Assembly: GCA_963965975.1 (NCBI GenBank)
Contig: OZ014417.1
Coordinates: forward strand, 7,312,821-7,376,820
Source of the DNA: Xestospongia bergquistia
Taxonomy: Eukaryota > Porifera > Demospongiae > Haplosclerida > Petrosiidae
DNA: 64,000 bases
Direction: 5' to 3'
Shown here: piece after piece, positions 12,301 to 29,000 of the stretch
Position numbering within the stretch: the stretch's first letter is position 1
Layout of the letters: each line of letters starts with the position of its first letter
Notes under the pieces: generated by a model
Databases searched by the model: none
Told to the model about the DNA's origin: nothing
The model's input: only the letters and a program-made list of their open reading frames with translations
Program-made: the position numbers and the translations under genes

Positions 12301-15300
12301 ACACATACGTGGCACTGTAGAATAGATAAATGAATGAATTGATGGAGGGATTATAGATGAATGGATGAACAGAAGCAATGACATATGTTTTCATTTTCTA
12401 ACTTACCATCTATACAGGACAGGAATACTACACCCCCTTGGCTATCACATGTGTTATTACTCATGGACTGAGTGAAGTTACAATTATCATATTGACTGAA
12501 GATAGGACAAGTGATACTAGTAGCTACTCTTGTATTCATTGGTGTAGTATAGTTAGTAAGAGTACCAACTACAGGTCCAAGAGTATAATCTATAAGATGA
12601 CAAAACAATTAAAACAATTTAGTTTTGTTTCCAGTTGAAATAGACATTTTCTTCTAAATTATTATAATAATGATTTGCTACAATTCCTCTTCTCAGTTAC
12701 AATAACTTTATGGTAGTAGTCAAGACATATTTGATATTTTGTTATTATAGCTAGTCACATTACAATTGCATTAAAACAATGATTCAAACTGCTGATAAAA
12801 GAATTATATTTAGTGTACAACTATATATATATATATATATAATTATTTATAATTATACATGTTACTATTAATTACATATTATATACAATTATACATGTTA
12901 CTATTAATTACCTATTATATATAATTATATATTTTACTATTAATTACCTATTATATATAATTATAGATGTTACTATTAATTACCTATTATATATAACTAT
13001 ATATTTTACTATTAAGCTAACACACTTAGGTGGACAATGCCCCTATAATAACTGACCATAATATCCTGATCTGGTACAAATATAACGTAGGGAAATGTTA
13101 CTAGCACCATCTCTACATATTGGTATGTATTCATTATTATCACAGATCTCAATAAAACCAGATTGGATGTTATTATTGTTTATTCGACCATTTCCACCAG
13201 CAGTGAATGTAAGATCACGTTGATAACAGACATAATCTAAAAAAGAGAATAATAATTAATAATGTAATGTATGGCCCATGAAGTTAAATCTATGGAATGA
13301 TTCAAATACTGTTATATTAAGGAAAAGTATCTTTATTGTTATTTACTAGCTTTATAATGATATGACATTATACATGTGTAATTACACGAGCATTAGATGA
13401 ATTTTGTTATATTGCATAATTTGAACTATATACTGTATTACTACTGATTACTATACTTACTGTTAATACAAGAGATGATACTATTACCACCATATGCAGA
13501 ACAAGTTGTATCATTAGTAATTGTAACATTGCAGTTATCAAGATTACTTCCAGTTATTGGACAAGTGATGTTTGTAATAACATTCTGTCTAGTATTAATG
13601 CCATAGGTTTCTGTGTCACCAAAAATGGGATATGGGAACCCAATATAACTTTGACCACATACACGATTGACAATTGATGGAGCTTTAGGGGAGAGAGAGA
13701 GAGAATCAAATGCTTTTATTATTTTTTAGTAACTCACTTAAAGTATCATTACAGAATGAAGCATAGTATTCTTGTCTGCTACTGACACAAACTTCAGGTC
13801 GACCGATATTAAAAGAAAAGCCCATTGGATTTCTACCATAGCTACTAAATAAGAGCATGTTAGTAGAGTACCCAGGACACCTAGTATTATCTGAGTAAGA
13901 GTGAGTGAGGAGGGAGAATCATAAGAGAGCAAGTATTCGTATCACTTACTTCGACGGCATTGTAATACAACATCCCCTTGTTCATCTACACAGTTTGAAG
14001 CATTAACTGGAACTGCATTGTTAGTACAATCAGATAGTGAATAAGAGTTATTACTACACACAAAGTTAGAGTAGATTCTGTCAGTGTTAGATGACCCATA
14101 CAAAGTGGAATTGTAAGGTAAGAATGTGCCATCTGACGTATAGAGAGAAAAGAGAGATAATTCCTTCATCCATGTATGAAATCATTTTTCCATCCATTTA
14201 TCTTATTGAATACATACTTCTAAAGTTATAGTTAACATCAAAACATGCCAAGTCAGCAAACTGTTGACTCAAACTACTAGTATTACAGACTGAAGTCCAA
14301 CGACTATCAATACACACTTGAAGTAGACCAGACACTAGAGCATCACCATTAGGAAGATAGCTCACTCTTTGATTAATTATACGAGCATTACCACTAGAAC
14401 ATTCTAAAGAAAGAAATACCATGTCAAATTTAATCAATGTTTGTCACTTAGTATGACTAGTAACCAATGTCTTACTTTACTTAGCAACCAATGTCCTATT
14501 CTACTTAATAACTTCTACCTAGTAACCAATGTCCTATTCTACTTAATAACTACTATACACAGTAACCAATGTCCTATTTTACTTAATAATATGAAACTGT
14601 ATCCCTATTAACCAATGTCCTATTTTACTTAATAATATGCAACTGTATACCTATTAACCAATGTCCTAGTAACCAACGTCCTATTTTACTTAATAATATG
14701 CAACTGTATACCTATTAACCAATGTCCTATTTTACTTAATAATATGCAACTGTATACCTATTAACCAATGTCTTAGTAACCAATGTACTAAATAACTTGT
14801 GTTTTACCAAATTAATTACTTACCTTCAATACAGCGTACTACAACTCGTCCACTGGGGCATTGGTCAATAGTAGATACATTATATGTACAACCAGCAAGA
14901 TTATAGCCACTATTGTGACATAAGACATTAGTAAGGACAATACCACTCTCACTCATACTATAACGAGATGACCACGGCACAATGGAATAGTTAGCACCTA
15001 AAAATAGAATATTTCATGTAATAAAAATGTTTGAAATATGATGAGAATTTAACAGAGGACAACAATGGGACAACTTAATTAAAGGAATTTCCTCTTTTTA
15101 GAGAGCCTGGGATATAACTGATATCTTTAATTGTCAAGTGTTGGTTTCACAATTTGTTATACAATTCTAATACCAAGAGACTAATGTATAACAAGAAGTT
15201 ATCTGTGTATCAATCCAAACCTTAAACTTTAGAAAAGTCAATTACATAGTTCATATTAGGTCATAGTTTCTTTGTAAGCTATTATTAAGACTAATAATGC

Positions 15301-18258
15301 ACCAAATGAACTATGATCAATGTACTCCAGATATCGTATCTCTTGTCTAACTATATTTCTAGTACCTGAATACAAGTAGTAGCCTCGATCTTCACATGCA
15401 CGAGTCACTAGAGTAGTAATGTTCAGATAATCAGCACAAATATCAACATAGGTCTCATTGTAACATGCAGTGAGGCGCCCAATGGTCTCTCTACGACTAG
15501 TATAATATCCAATGGAGGAGTAATTACTCAGAGAGACATAATTATTTGAACAGACAGGGGAAGGTGTAGGAACTAAATGAGACATAAAAGGATGGAGGGA
15601 AAAAGAAATAAATAAATGTCAACAGTTATTACCTTCTTACCTCTTCTACATGAGAATATAGCAATACCACCATATGTAGAACAGTCAGCTTGAGTGATAT
15701 TGAATGAGCATGAGCCAATGTAAGTGCTGAAACAAGAAATGTTAGTGACTACATAATCACTGTAGTAAGTAGAATAATCACTAGGACTTCCTAGCAATGT
15801 AGAAAATACTGGCACTGGAGAGAGAGAAAGAAAAAAGAAATTACTTTCCATCTCTCTTACATTAGAGTAAACTGTAATTCTACAGTACATAATGTTATCT
15901 ATTAAATACCTGAACCAGATGAAACCCTATTGCAAAAGAATTGAGCAAATGTGTTGTTATTAATAGCACTCATACACACTGGAGTGTACTGTCTAATTGA
16001 AGGACACACCTCTACACGACCAGTCTCAACATATCCACCATTGTTGAAATAAAAGTAGCTTCTATTACCAAATCGTGCATCATAATTGGAGGAACATGGA
16101 GTAGACGGTATTGGAACTATAGGTAGAAGATAATTGATATCAATTTGGTAACAGTAGAGTATTCTTTATAAGTAAGGAACATTGTATCTATGATGCTCTT
16201 ACCATTTCTGCCAGAACATAGAACAACATAGTCTAGTTCTCCAGTATAACATGATGGAGCAGTAGCAAAATCAGCAGTACAATCATTAGTACTAGTAACA
16301 TATGAAGGACAGCTAAAATTTCTATAGTATGGAGTTCTAGGAGGACTGATCCCATAGAGAGATGAATTAGATGGTAAGAGAGTACCAGCTAGACAATGAG
16401 AGATACAGTTATGAAGACACACACATTAATGTATGGACTTCTAGTAGTAAATAATTCTAATTGTAATACTTACACTGATAGCCTGCATCTCTACAGATAT
16501 AAAATGTGCTATTAGGATTGTTAGATCCATCATTACACAGGGATGCCCAAGACCCAAAAACACAACGTTGTGGAATACCACCAAAAGCACTACTTCCATT
16601 GATCATTGTAGTAAAGTTATTGTATAATCTGAAATCACCATCACGACATACTATCAAAGGGATAGAGTAAGTGTAATGGCATTAGATAGATAGAGAGAGA
16701 GAGAGAGAAGGGGGGGGGGGGGGAAATTTCTACATACTTCTTTGACAGGTGATAGTAGCATAGTCTCCTCCATAATTCTTACAACCCATATTACTAGATA
16801 CAGTAGTATTAGTACAATTGAAGGATTCAGAACAAGTCAGTTGAGTCACTACTGTTGTTACATTTGTGGTATTAGCTAGAGGAGGAGCCATGATACCAGA
16901 AGGTGTCCCAACAAATCCATCTAAGAAACAAGTAACCAATTAATATAAACAAAATAAAAACCATATCATCACATCATCTTGTTAATTTTAAATGATCAAA
17001 GCACAGAGATAATTGTTTGATAAACATCCTCTGCTACTCTTTTAGTAATTATTTTTATATTTTACATTCCATAATAAATCAGTTTTTACATAACAGCTGT
17101 GATATACATGTAGACACTTGATCACTGAATTAATTGTAATACAATTTTAGTATATTATATATGGAGTGCCATGAAATATTGCGGACCATAAAATATTGTG
17201 GTTTCAGTGTTAAAACTATAACAATCATTGGATCATCATACTGAATATTACGTGAATTGTAATAAATTTAATTCAAATATATTGTGATACCATAGTACAT
17301 TCATTAGTTAAAAATATTATTGTTATTTGAAGTTGTTACTTACAAAGGAAACCAAAAAACAAACATATTGTGTTAAGTTCTGCTGGTCCAAATGTTGTTG
17401 AGTTACAAAGAGGGACAAATTCTCCATTAAAACATGTTATGGGACGTCCTGTGAGATAAGAAACATTATTACTAACAGTTGTATTGATGGAATTGCTGAA
17501 ATTGAACTGAAGAGGATAGCAGGAAGGGAGGTCTAAAAGAAAGAATGACAGTAAATAGTTAACTGGAATAAACAATTAAGTTAAACAGACAAAGACTCAA
17601 ACAGTATATGAAGATACAAACTCAAACTACAAACAGAGAACTCATTACAACAAATAAATGGTATATTATAAACAAACAAGGACCTGGTTTAAAACTAAAA
17701 CAAATAATTAATTAATAAATTATAAAAACTCAAAATAAACAAGACAAATAAACTAATATATATATATTATATATTCCCTTACATGTCACACATTGTATTA
17801 CTGCTGGTCCACCATATCCAGAACAACTACTCACAGTATTGACATTATTAGAACATGATGTTAGATTAACAGCACTTGGTGGACAAGTGAAGTTAGAGTA
17901 GTAAACATTGTAGGAATTGTAAGTTTGATTAACATATTGAGTTGTGACAAAACCAACTATAAAAGAAAAGGATAAATAATTAAATGAAGAGATGGTAGAC
18001 AAGGTTGATGAATAGATGGGTAAATAAATGAAGACAAAGGTGTTATATGTTGGTTCAGTCACTTACCATGATGTCCATTATACTGACATATTAGGTTTGC
18101 TTCATGGTCAGTGAAACCATTACCACACACTTGACCATATGCATTGTTTAAACACAACACAACCTGATAGAAAATACTATATTGAGTAGTCTCATATTGA
18201 TAGTCAAGATAGTACAAATTAGTTTGGAATTGTTGACATGGTCGTGGTACTAAGAGAG

Positions 18259-18291
<33 letters not shown>

Positions 18292-19083
18292 TTAATCCTC
18301 CACATTACTAATACAAACTTACAGTTCACACATGTGATAACAGGACTATTAGGAAAGGACTGACAGCCATTGGTACTTGAAGACACCTCACGATTACAAC
18401 TAGAGAGATCATAGTTCAAAACTGGACATGTCAAATTAGATATAACAGTAGTGGCTACACTGTTTACACCAAAGTCAGATGTATTACCAATAATAGGATA
18501 AGGACGACCACCTATAAAGAAATAAAATTGTTAAAATACAATGTGTGTTTATAATTCTATCTATTACTCCAGATAAAAATGATATATACATATAGTAATC
18601 CTATAAATATTATTAATTTAGAGATACTTTTATCTGTTAGTACAGTTTGTAAATGCTCTAGAAATTTTAAATGCATAATAATATAGTTAGTTATATAAAG
18701 TCAATGTCTTCTTTAATTTAATGTAAAGTTTAGAAAAGTCTTCTAATTCTAATCCAATAAATATAATCTGATGTCATTCATTATTTTCTATAACTCAGTT
18801 ATATAGTATTACTAGACTATAGAGCTAGTCAGTATCTATATAGTATACTACACTAACCATAATATCCTTGACTAGAGCCACAGAAAGTCACAGTTTCTGT
18901 TTGATTTAAGTCTGTACAGAATGGAGCATAGCTACCATTTACACATATCTCTGGTCTTCCAATTATAAAATATGTACTGTTAAAATATGTTCCATAGCCT
19001 TGTTCAGCTAAACGAGTGTTATCAGATGAGCAAGAATCTGGTTGAGAAGCTAAAAGCAACAACAAAAAAAACAAAGGTATTAC

Positions 19084-19119
<36 letters not shown>

Positions 19120-20524
19120 TGACATAGAGAGACAAAGAGAGACACAAAAAGAGACAGAGACTTACAAACACAAGTAATAACAGCAGGTCCTCCATTATTA
19201 TTACATCCATTAGTACCAGTAGTCAAATTATAAAAGCAACTATAATCATTCCAAGAGGTTACACCAGAGTTACAAGAAAGGTTGTACACACCAGTAGAAG
19301 TATAGTCGTAACGTAATTGATTCCCTTGACCAAACAAAGCATAAGGATAGCCCACATAACTACTGCCTAGAGAAGCCTGACAGAGAACATTAGCAACTTC
19401 GGCTGTTAGTCCATTATTACAGACATCAGTGTAAGTTCTATTAACACAAACTTGAACATTTCCAATTTGATAAGTAGTTCCATTAGGGTATTGTCCATTG
19501 ACATAGGGAGTTGAATAATAGTTGTCACCAAATCTCACACTAGGAGAATAGCATGTTTCTCTGGATAAAATTGAAGCTAAAAGAAGTTAAAAATAATTGT
19601 TAATCTATATAATTACTGTTCAAATATCTGTTTACTGACTATTCACCTATTAATCTATTTACTTATACACTATTATCCATCCATCAATTCATCCATACCA
19701 TCATAACAATAGAGTACAGCACTGTCCATATTATTAGTACACAATGTATTGTTAAGTTGGATAGAACAAGATGAAGGATCGGAATAAGAGTATTGAGGAC
19801 AAGAGAGATTCAGGTACATACTAGCATTGCTCATACCACCAGAAGGATTACTAGAGATAACACTACCATCTATAAAGAAAGTATCAACATCACTACTTAA
19901 TACAATTGTAGATAAGTATATGATGTTCCTTTATCAACGATATACTAGAAATGTTTTAATATGCACTTACTTGCATAGCCAAATTGTCGGCAAAATATCA
20001 TGGCATCCATCTCTGTGATACTTCCACGACAAACAGAGCCCCATCGTCCTGAATCACAAAATTCTATAAAACCATAAGTTCCTGATGTCCCATTTTCATA
20101 ATAGCTAATAGACGTTTGTGTGAGACGAACTTGACCATAATTTTTGCATTCTATAATATATAAGGTACAATTTGTAATTAATAATACAAATTAGTAGTAG
20201 TACCAAGTAAATGATAAATGTTTACAATATTAACTAATTATGCTTATTATTGTTAATTCTAGTTATAAACTCATACTTAAATTACACAATTTAGGCATTA
20301 GGTTATATAGAGTCTCATCTCTATAATTATATAGTATAGATGTTACCTCCTATACAGTTAACTGTTAAAGGTTGAGCAGTACATTGTCCCATACTGATAG
20401 TTCTATTACAATTGAAAGAAGAGAATCCACCACTCCTGGGATCATTTTGACAGTAATGAAACACAACATTAAGATTAGAGTCGGCTGAAGAGTATATTGT
20501 ATTGTAAGGGATGATTGTGTAGTC

Positions 20525-20559
<35 letters not shown>

Positions 20560-23500
20560 ATGCTAGCAACAATAACAACAATGATATCTTACTTAAGGTA
20601 TAAGAACTTTGACTACTGCAGGCACTACTAGCAAAGTATTCAGAATATGATGTATCACTGCAGACATCAACAAAATTGTTATCAATACAAACTACAACTC
20701 GACCAGTATAGGTAAATGGACCCAGAGGTGACTCATATTGAGAGTAATTAGCTAGAGTAACAGAGCTACCACTACATTCAGTATCAGAGGTTCCTATAAA
20801 ACATATTAAGAAAATGATACATCCAGTAAATTGACATTAGTCCATCTATCTTGTCTGAAGAACCATTCATCATTTCCTTTGTTCAACTATTCTATCAACT
20901 CACTTATCCAACCACTCATTCAATTCAACCATTAAATCATCCAACCATTCATCACTTTATCATCTCTCTTTCTTTCTCATCCACCCAATCATCAATCCAT
21001 CCATCTATAGCCATTCACTTACTCTCAATACAAGTCAGTACAGACTCATCACCATATGAACTACATCCTCCATTACCCATTGTATAGTTACATCCACTAA
21101 TATCATTGGCTTCAGGAGAACAAACAATATTTGTTATTACTTCATTTTCGTATACATAATAGTCTGAGGGCTTTCCAATATATTGACCCCAAAGAACTCG
21201 ATAATTACCTATATATAATAGAATTATATATTATATACAATAGTTATGGGACATTAATGTTCACTAAAGAAGATATACATAATATTGATGAAACATTATT
21301 TATTCACATATCTATGCATGCTACGCCCCACCCCCATGATTGCAAAAGCTATCATTGTTAATTAAAAACTAGAGAACCATTCAGCTAAATCTAGAATTTG
21401 TTTCATGTAAGAACTTATTCTATTGAAGATTAAGGCATATATATTTTTAAAGGTAAAGTCACAAAAATGTCAGCAGACTATGCATTACAAGCACAACTTG
21501 ATGTTAATGGGAGAACATGTAATTTTTACTCACTACAGTTAATTAAACAGTATGTTGGTTAGTAAATAATAATTGTCTTCCTATCAATTCTGGTCCTCAA
21601 TACAACAAAAAGAATACAACAAAAACTGTAATGTGTCTATCTGTTACAAATCAATCAAAGGTGATACAGTATCTGATATACTCATGTAATATCAAAATAT
21701 AAATATTGTTTTTTTTTTTATGTTGGTCAAATTCTCACCAGAAACAGCATTATCACAAACACCATCCAAGGCCTCTGTGTCTGGTAGGGAACCTCCTGTA
21801 GTATTCAATCCTTGGCTACATACTTGATAGAAAGTATCATTGACACAGACCTCTACACGACCAGTTTGTATTGAAGTACCATTGGCAAATGAGAAAGTAC
21901 TAGTGTTACGAAGAGTAAAGAGACCAGCACAAGCCGGAGTGACTAAGGAAGGAAGGTTACATCATAATTTTGAATGCAATACATTTATTTAAAATTCAGA
22001 ATTTAAAGGAGAGCAAAGTTAGGACCATTAATTAGCTAATTAATAATGTTAAGAGATAAATGAAAGTTTGTTTAGGTTAAAATGTCAAATACACTGAGCT
22101 AGACCCTCCCCTTGGCTGATACATGAGAAGGGTCTAGCAAGCATGAAACAGCTTCATTTACTGCAATATATCAGAGAACTAATAACAAAGTTTACTTCCT
22201 ACCACCCACACATATAATCTGAGTAATGAAATCAGATTGGTCAACTTAAATTTAATCAATCGTGATCTTTGCTAGACCCTTCTCATGCATCAGCAAAGAG
22301 GAGGGTATAACTTGTTAGACTAGACACACACACACACTCTCTCTCTCTCTCTTTATATAAATATATTTATCTTACTTCGAGTACAAGTGGCATAGATGAC
22401 AGAATTTTGAGAAGTACATGAGCTGTTAGTAGTATTTGTAGTAGTATTAATATTACACATTGGTAGAAGAGAATAGTTAGATGGACAATTAATGGAATCA
22501 ATGATAGGACCAGTATTTGATCTAAATGTTGTATAATAGGATGATCCATCTAGTAAAAGGAACAAAGAAGATAATTAATTTAACATACAATATAAGAGCA
22601 ATTAATAATATAAGATTAGTAAAACAGATTTGGTAATCAGTAGATTAATCAGTAAAATAAATAATATAATTATGTTCCTGGATGACCCAATCAAATTTTA
22701 AAAATTTATTTCTTTAATATCAATGCTACAGAGTAATGAACATTATATTGATACAAATGTTTAACCTCAGCTGTCAGGCTCAGCATGAAACTCATAAATT
22801 AAATGTACTCTATACACAGAGGGAATTTAAGTTACACATACATAATTTATCACACAGACATGATTATGACAATAATTTATCACACAGACATGATGTATAT
22901 ATATTGTACATATATTTGTACATGTATATTGTAGTCTACAAACTGCAGTGTACAAAGAATATGATATCTAGTTCTTACTGTAATAGTTCAGTTGACGACA
23001 GGTAGCATTCACTACAGCAGTAGCATTGAGATTGGCATCACTGTGACCACATACATAATGATATTCATTGTTATAACAGACCTGGAGATAACCATTAATT
23101 CTTTGGACACGTCCACGGTAATTAATATCGAAGTTGGTATAGTTGGGAAAAAGTCTGACATCTCCATTAGTACAGAATGGAACTGGTGTGACTATAAGGA
23201 TAATAAATATGACATTAGAATAAATAGGTTTGTTGCTATTTACTATATTTGTTTGACTGCATGCAAACACACAGACACACATTCTCTCTCTCTCTCTCTC
23301 TCTCTGAATCTTTTACCTCGTTCACATAGAATGTATAGGGTAGCATTATGAGTACTACAGAGACCATCAGTAGTTGTGTTAATAGAACAATCAGAGAAGG
23401 AGTTAACATTTATAGGACAATTAATGGTATCAATGATGGGATTATTTTGTGGTGAAGAAATAGAATTGTAAGTACCAGCTGAAAAGAAACGAGAAATTAT

Positions 23501-25961
23501 AAAATCAAATTTGTAACTAAAGTTATATGTCCCAAACGTAAAGTTATACTTATAAAAAAGTACAGAAAGATCTACAGTGTTTGTTAAAATTAAATAATTT
23601 GTGTTGGACTAACAATAAACCTTCATCCAATTATTAAACAATAATTTATCAACATAAATCAATAATGTACATTTACTCTCTATAATACAGTAACATTGTT
23701 AAGTATATAACTTACAGCTATAACCTAAGAGTTGACAGGTACTCTGTGTTACATTATATAGATCATAGTTGATTTCACTCTGAGCAGCACACACAAAACG
23801 ATATCGATCATTAGTACATATTCGAAGCAATCCATTAATATACTCAACAAGTCCACGAGAATCAGTTAAGTTATAAGTAGAATTGACATAAAGTTGAATT
23901 TGACCATCACTACATGTTTCTATAGCTACAGAAAGTGATAAAATATGACTCTTTGTGATTTAATATGTCTAACAATGATAAAAAATGACATGATACATTA
24001 TGTCTTATATATTACTCATTATGACACATTATGAGACGTTATAGTCATTATGATTATGACTCATGATGACACAATATGACTCTTAAACATATAATACTTA
24101 CAGTTAAGACATGTTATAATAGTCACATCATCATGAGAAGTACATTCTCCAGTATTTGTAATACCAATACTACAAGAAGATAGATTAGTAGTAGATTGTG
24201 GACAAGAGATAGTGTTAATAATAGTGCCCGGAGAATATGGTCCACTGTTTGGAATAATATAGGCAACTAATAGAGAGAGAATAATACCAATAATATTTAG
24301 TTGTTAATATTGAATATAATTAATATAATACTGATTCTTTACACATTGACTAAAATCAGCCATCTTTTCAATTCTATTGTAATAGGTATGCATATTGCTA
24401 CTAATAATGTAATTTTATATATACATGATGATGTATTCCATATATATTTTATATAATATACATGTGTAATAATAATTATAGCTTTTCCAATTTTCCATGT
24501 ACGTTGGATAAATAACAACACTAACATTATTAATAATAGGAAGAGTACACTTACCATCTCTATATCCCAAGTCAGTACAAACAATTTGTGCAATTGTATT
24601 ATCAATAGAAGCAAAGGTATCATTAGCACAGATACTGTAGTATGTTCCATTATAACACACTTGTAGGTAACCACTGATGCCTTGATATGGAAAGCCATCA
24701 CTAGGAGGAAGTGATGACTGATATTGTATTCTGTACTGGCCATTGTAGGAGCATTCAGATGGTGATGGAGTGGGGGTAGGTGGAGTAGTTGAAACTGAGA
24801 GAGAGACAGAGAGAGGGAAAGAATCAATTATTCACATATTTATACTCTCACTTACTACTTGTACAAGAGATAACGGCATCACCACCATAACTATTACAGC
24901 TATCAGTACTAACAACCATGGCAGTAGCAAAGTTACATGAATAGTATTCGGTACAGTTCAAGGAAATAAGGACTTGTTGAGCATTTGTAGAGTTTCCATA
25001 CATATCTCTAGAACCACCAATAGGATATGTGTAGATAAATCGATCTATGGTAAGAAATCAAATAATAAAAGTAACTAATAATGTCATATTATAATGATAT
25101 TACAATGAACTGCTTTACTAGTTAACTGTTGTTATATGCATGTAATGTACAATTAATACCATTCTTGTTAATTTCCTTTACTATAATAGCTAGATATACT
25201 ACAGTATATATATCAGTAATATTTACTGCTGTATCCATATGAACTGTAGCAGATATATTCAGCTAATGTTTGGTCCAGAGCATCATTACACACTGGAGTA
25301 TAGGTATCATTGATACATACTTCAACACGACCTACAACAACACGGCTACCATTATTGAAATATCCAGAGCCAGTGTTAACAAATCTAGTTTGAGTCCCAA
25401 AACATTGATATGGTTCTGCAGAGTAAGAAAGTCCATGTAAATGCATAAAAATAGTTTCAGTTAAATTTTAAACTACATATAGAAAATATAGATGCTATAG
25501 AATATAGAATAAATATAGAAAGTTGTATAATATAAACTTTAAAGTATCAGATTATAATCTTTTTCCTTAATCCTTTACCTTGTCGACATGTGACTATACC
25601 AGCTCCATCATAATTTTCACAGCCATTACCAGTTTGATATAAACTCTTACAAACACCAAGATTGGAAGCATTCATTGGACAAATATAGTTATATACACCA
25701 TTAGTGGTTAGAGCAGGAAAATAATCAGTTGTTTCATTACCAAACAGTGAATAGTTATAACCTCCTCCAGGATAATTGACTCCACTACATATCTCCATAG
25801 CTTCAAAGAGACCTAGTCTATTTGAACAGATAGCTGCATAAGTGTAGTTTGGAGTACAATATAAAGGATAACCAATATGATATTGAGTGCCATTGGAATA
25901 GGAGATTGTTGCTTGATCATTTAGGGACACTGATTGACTTGAGTAACAGTTATTGTCAACT

Positions 25962-26001
<40 letters not shown>

Positions 26002-29000
26002 TTGTAAACATATGCACATAAAGAGACACACAAATATTATGCCAATTTGTTCATTGTATAGCTAGTATCCATGGAAAGTACATACATATAATACTAATAC
26101 ATTATGGTACATATAACACTAATACATTATGATACATACATATAATACTAATACATTATGGTAATACATATAATACTAATACATTATGGTACATACATAT
26201 AATACCAATACATTATGGTACATATAACACTAATACATTATGATACATACATATAATACTAATACATTATGGTAATACATATAATACTAATACATTATGG
26301 TACATACATATAATACTAATAAATTATGGTAATACATATAATACTAATACATTATGGTACATACATATAATACTAATAAATTATGGTACATATATACAAT
26401 ACCAATATATTATGGTACATATAACACTAATACATTATGGTACATACATATAATGCCATACCTGCAACACATTGTATGATAGCATCAAATTGATGTGAGG
26501 TACATGATGGATCATCAGTAAAATTGTAAGAACAATCACTGAAGGAAGAGAAGTATGAAGGACAGATGACATCAATCAGGACTTGGTCAGCATCACTACT
26601 ACCATATGAAGAATCATATTCAAAGAGCGTACCACCTTAAAGAGGAGAAATATATAGTAAAACTCTGTACATCAAAGCAAAGCTAGTACTAATGACATAT
26701 TGATTTCAGTAAAATCAGTAAAACATAGTTAAACAAATTATATAAGTCAGTATACTAGAAGAGATTAACCACGTGACCTACCAGTGTAACCAAGATCAGA
26801 ACATGCAGCTTGAATACCCATTAGATCTGAGTCTGTCAAATTACTGCCATCATAACATATAGAAGACCATTCTCCATTAACACACACTTCAAAAATACCA
26901 GCAATAGCTAGTGTACCATTACTTAATTGATAGGTATTGTAGTTCAAAATCCTTGCATCACCTTCAGTACATACTGTGTTAAAAAGGAAGAAAACGAAGG
27001 GAGAAAGAGAAAGGAATAGAATAAAAGAGAGGGAGCGAGAGAGGAAGTAAGAGAGAGAAGGAGGGAGTAAGAGAAAGAGGGAGAGAAAGAGGGAGGGAGG
27101 AGGGTAAAAAAGGGAGAGAGCATTATTGTATGTAAAGATCAAAATACTTTTACCTTCTCTACATTGCACAATGACCGGTGTACCACTGCAATTACTGGAG
27201 ATATTATAAGTACAAGAGCCTAAGTAGCCATATGGACAGTCTAAGTTGCTAGCATAGAGTCCACTAGAATTGCTACCATAGAGATCACTATTCCAGGGGA
27301 TGATTGTTGCAATACCTAAAGTTAATAGGATGTAATTACTATTTATGCATCATTGAAGAGACATCCATATATATAATAGTTACAGCAAAGAACATGATGG
27401 TAGACATTGTATTTAATGTTGCTAATGTACAAAATATGCAACATTAGTGTATGTAATGGCATATTTATACTGTAAAGAAAAGATCAACACCTTAAAATAT
27501 CATTTCTATGGAAATTCTATATTATCCATTAATCTCACTGTTTCTGTAGCCAGCATTATTGCAGGCAAGTGTAGTTAACTGTGTGACATTCAAGCTATCA
27601 CTGCAGATATCAACATATTGCCCATTATTGTCACAAGCTTCAAGTCTGAATGTTGTAGTTCGTCTTACAGCATACTCCATAGTAATTTGATAAGATCTTT
27701 GGAAATTACCAGGAATACATTGTTGAGCTAGTAAGAGACAGACAGAGAGAAAGAGAGAGTTATTATAGCTATAACTTGGAATGGTAATTGTGTGTTACTA
27801 ACCATTAATACATGTGACAACTCCATTAAATCCACTAGGACAGGAACTAGATACATTGTAAGAACATTGACTGTCAAAATCAGTGATGTTATCAGGATTA
27901 ATAGGACAAGCAATACTAGTGAATACAATATTATAAGTATAGTTTGTTAAGTTATAATCTTGGAATTGACCAAACCCAGGAGATGAAAATCCACCACCTG
28001 TAGAGAGAATATTGAATACTTTTAATCATCTTAACAATAGAATCATCTATGAAAACATTGTAATTACAGTGTCACTATTATTATTAACAAAAGTTAGGCT
28101 TCTAGTTTTATACTCAAGGGTGTACAAGTGGATAACATACCATTATATCCAGAGCAGAAGTAATTAGCATGATCTTGAGTGATGCCAGACAAACAGATTG
28201 GTCGATAGATATTATTATAACAGACTTGAGGCACAGCCACATTGAGTGAGCCTCCATTGGGCAAATTAAAGTATGCATTATTAGCAAGTCTATAGTCACC
28301 ATCATTAGTACAGTAGTATGGGTTAGCAATAACTAAAGAAAAGAAAAAATGAAAGAACACTAAGTAGTCTCCCATCCTCTAAACAGTCCCATTCAATGTT
28401 GCTTAACATCAATGATAGCCGAGAGGCTAGACCACTTGGCTGTCACTGACCTCCTACAATCCTACGTAAGTCTAATTATTGTGTTATAATAATCTCTTAC
28501 ATCTTCTGCATACTATATATGCATCACCATTAATGTCACATGTACTAGTATCATCCACATCAATGTTACAAGAGCTTAAGCTTGAGTAGCTATCAGTACA
28601 ATTGATGTAATTGATGATAACAGAATCATCCCGCGATCCATAATTTGGTCCCAATATGGCTCCATCTGTGTATGAGCATGTATATGCATGCACAAATGTG
28701 TGCATGTGTGTGTGTGTGTATGTAAGAGAGAGATCAAGAGACAAAGAGAGACAGAGAAAAAGACAATTGATTATTGAAATATCATTAATCAACTAAGCAT
28801 AAAATGTAGTGATGTGTGCAATTCTATTTCACTGTCAACGACTGTCATTACATGAGTCTCTTAATCTAATAAGAGATATATTGTATATTACATGCACAAT
28901 TCTATTTTACTGTCAAAGCCTGTCATTACATGAATGTCTTAATCTAATAAGAAATACATTGTACATTATGTTAATATTAATAACATGTGTTAATTTAGGG

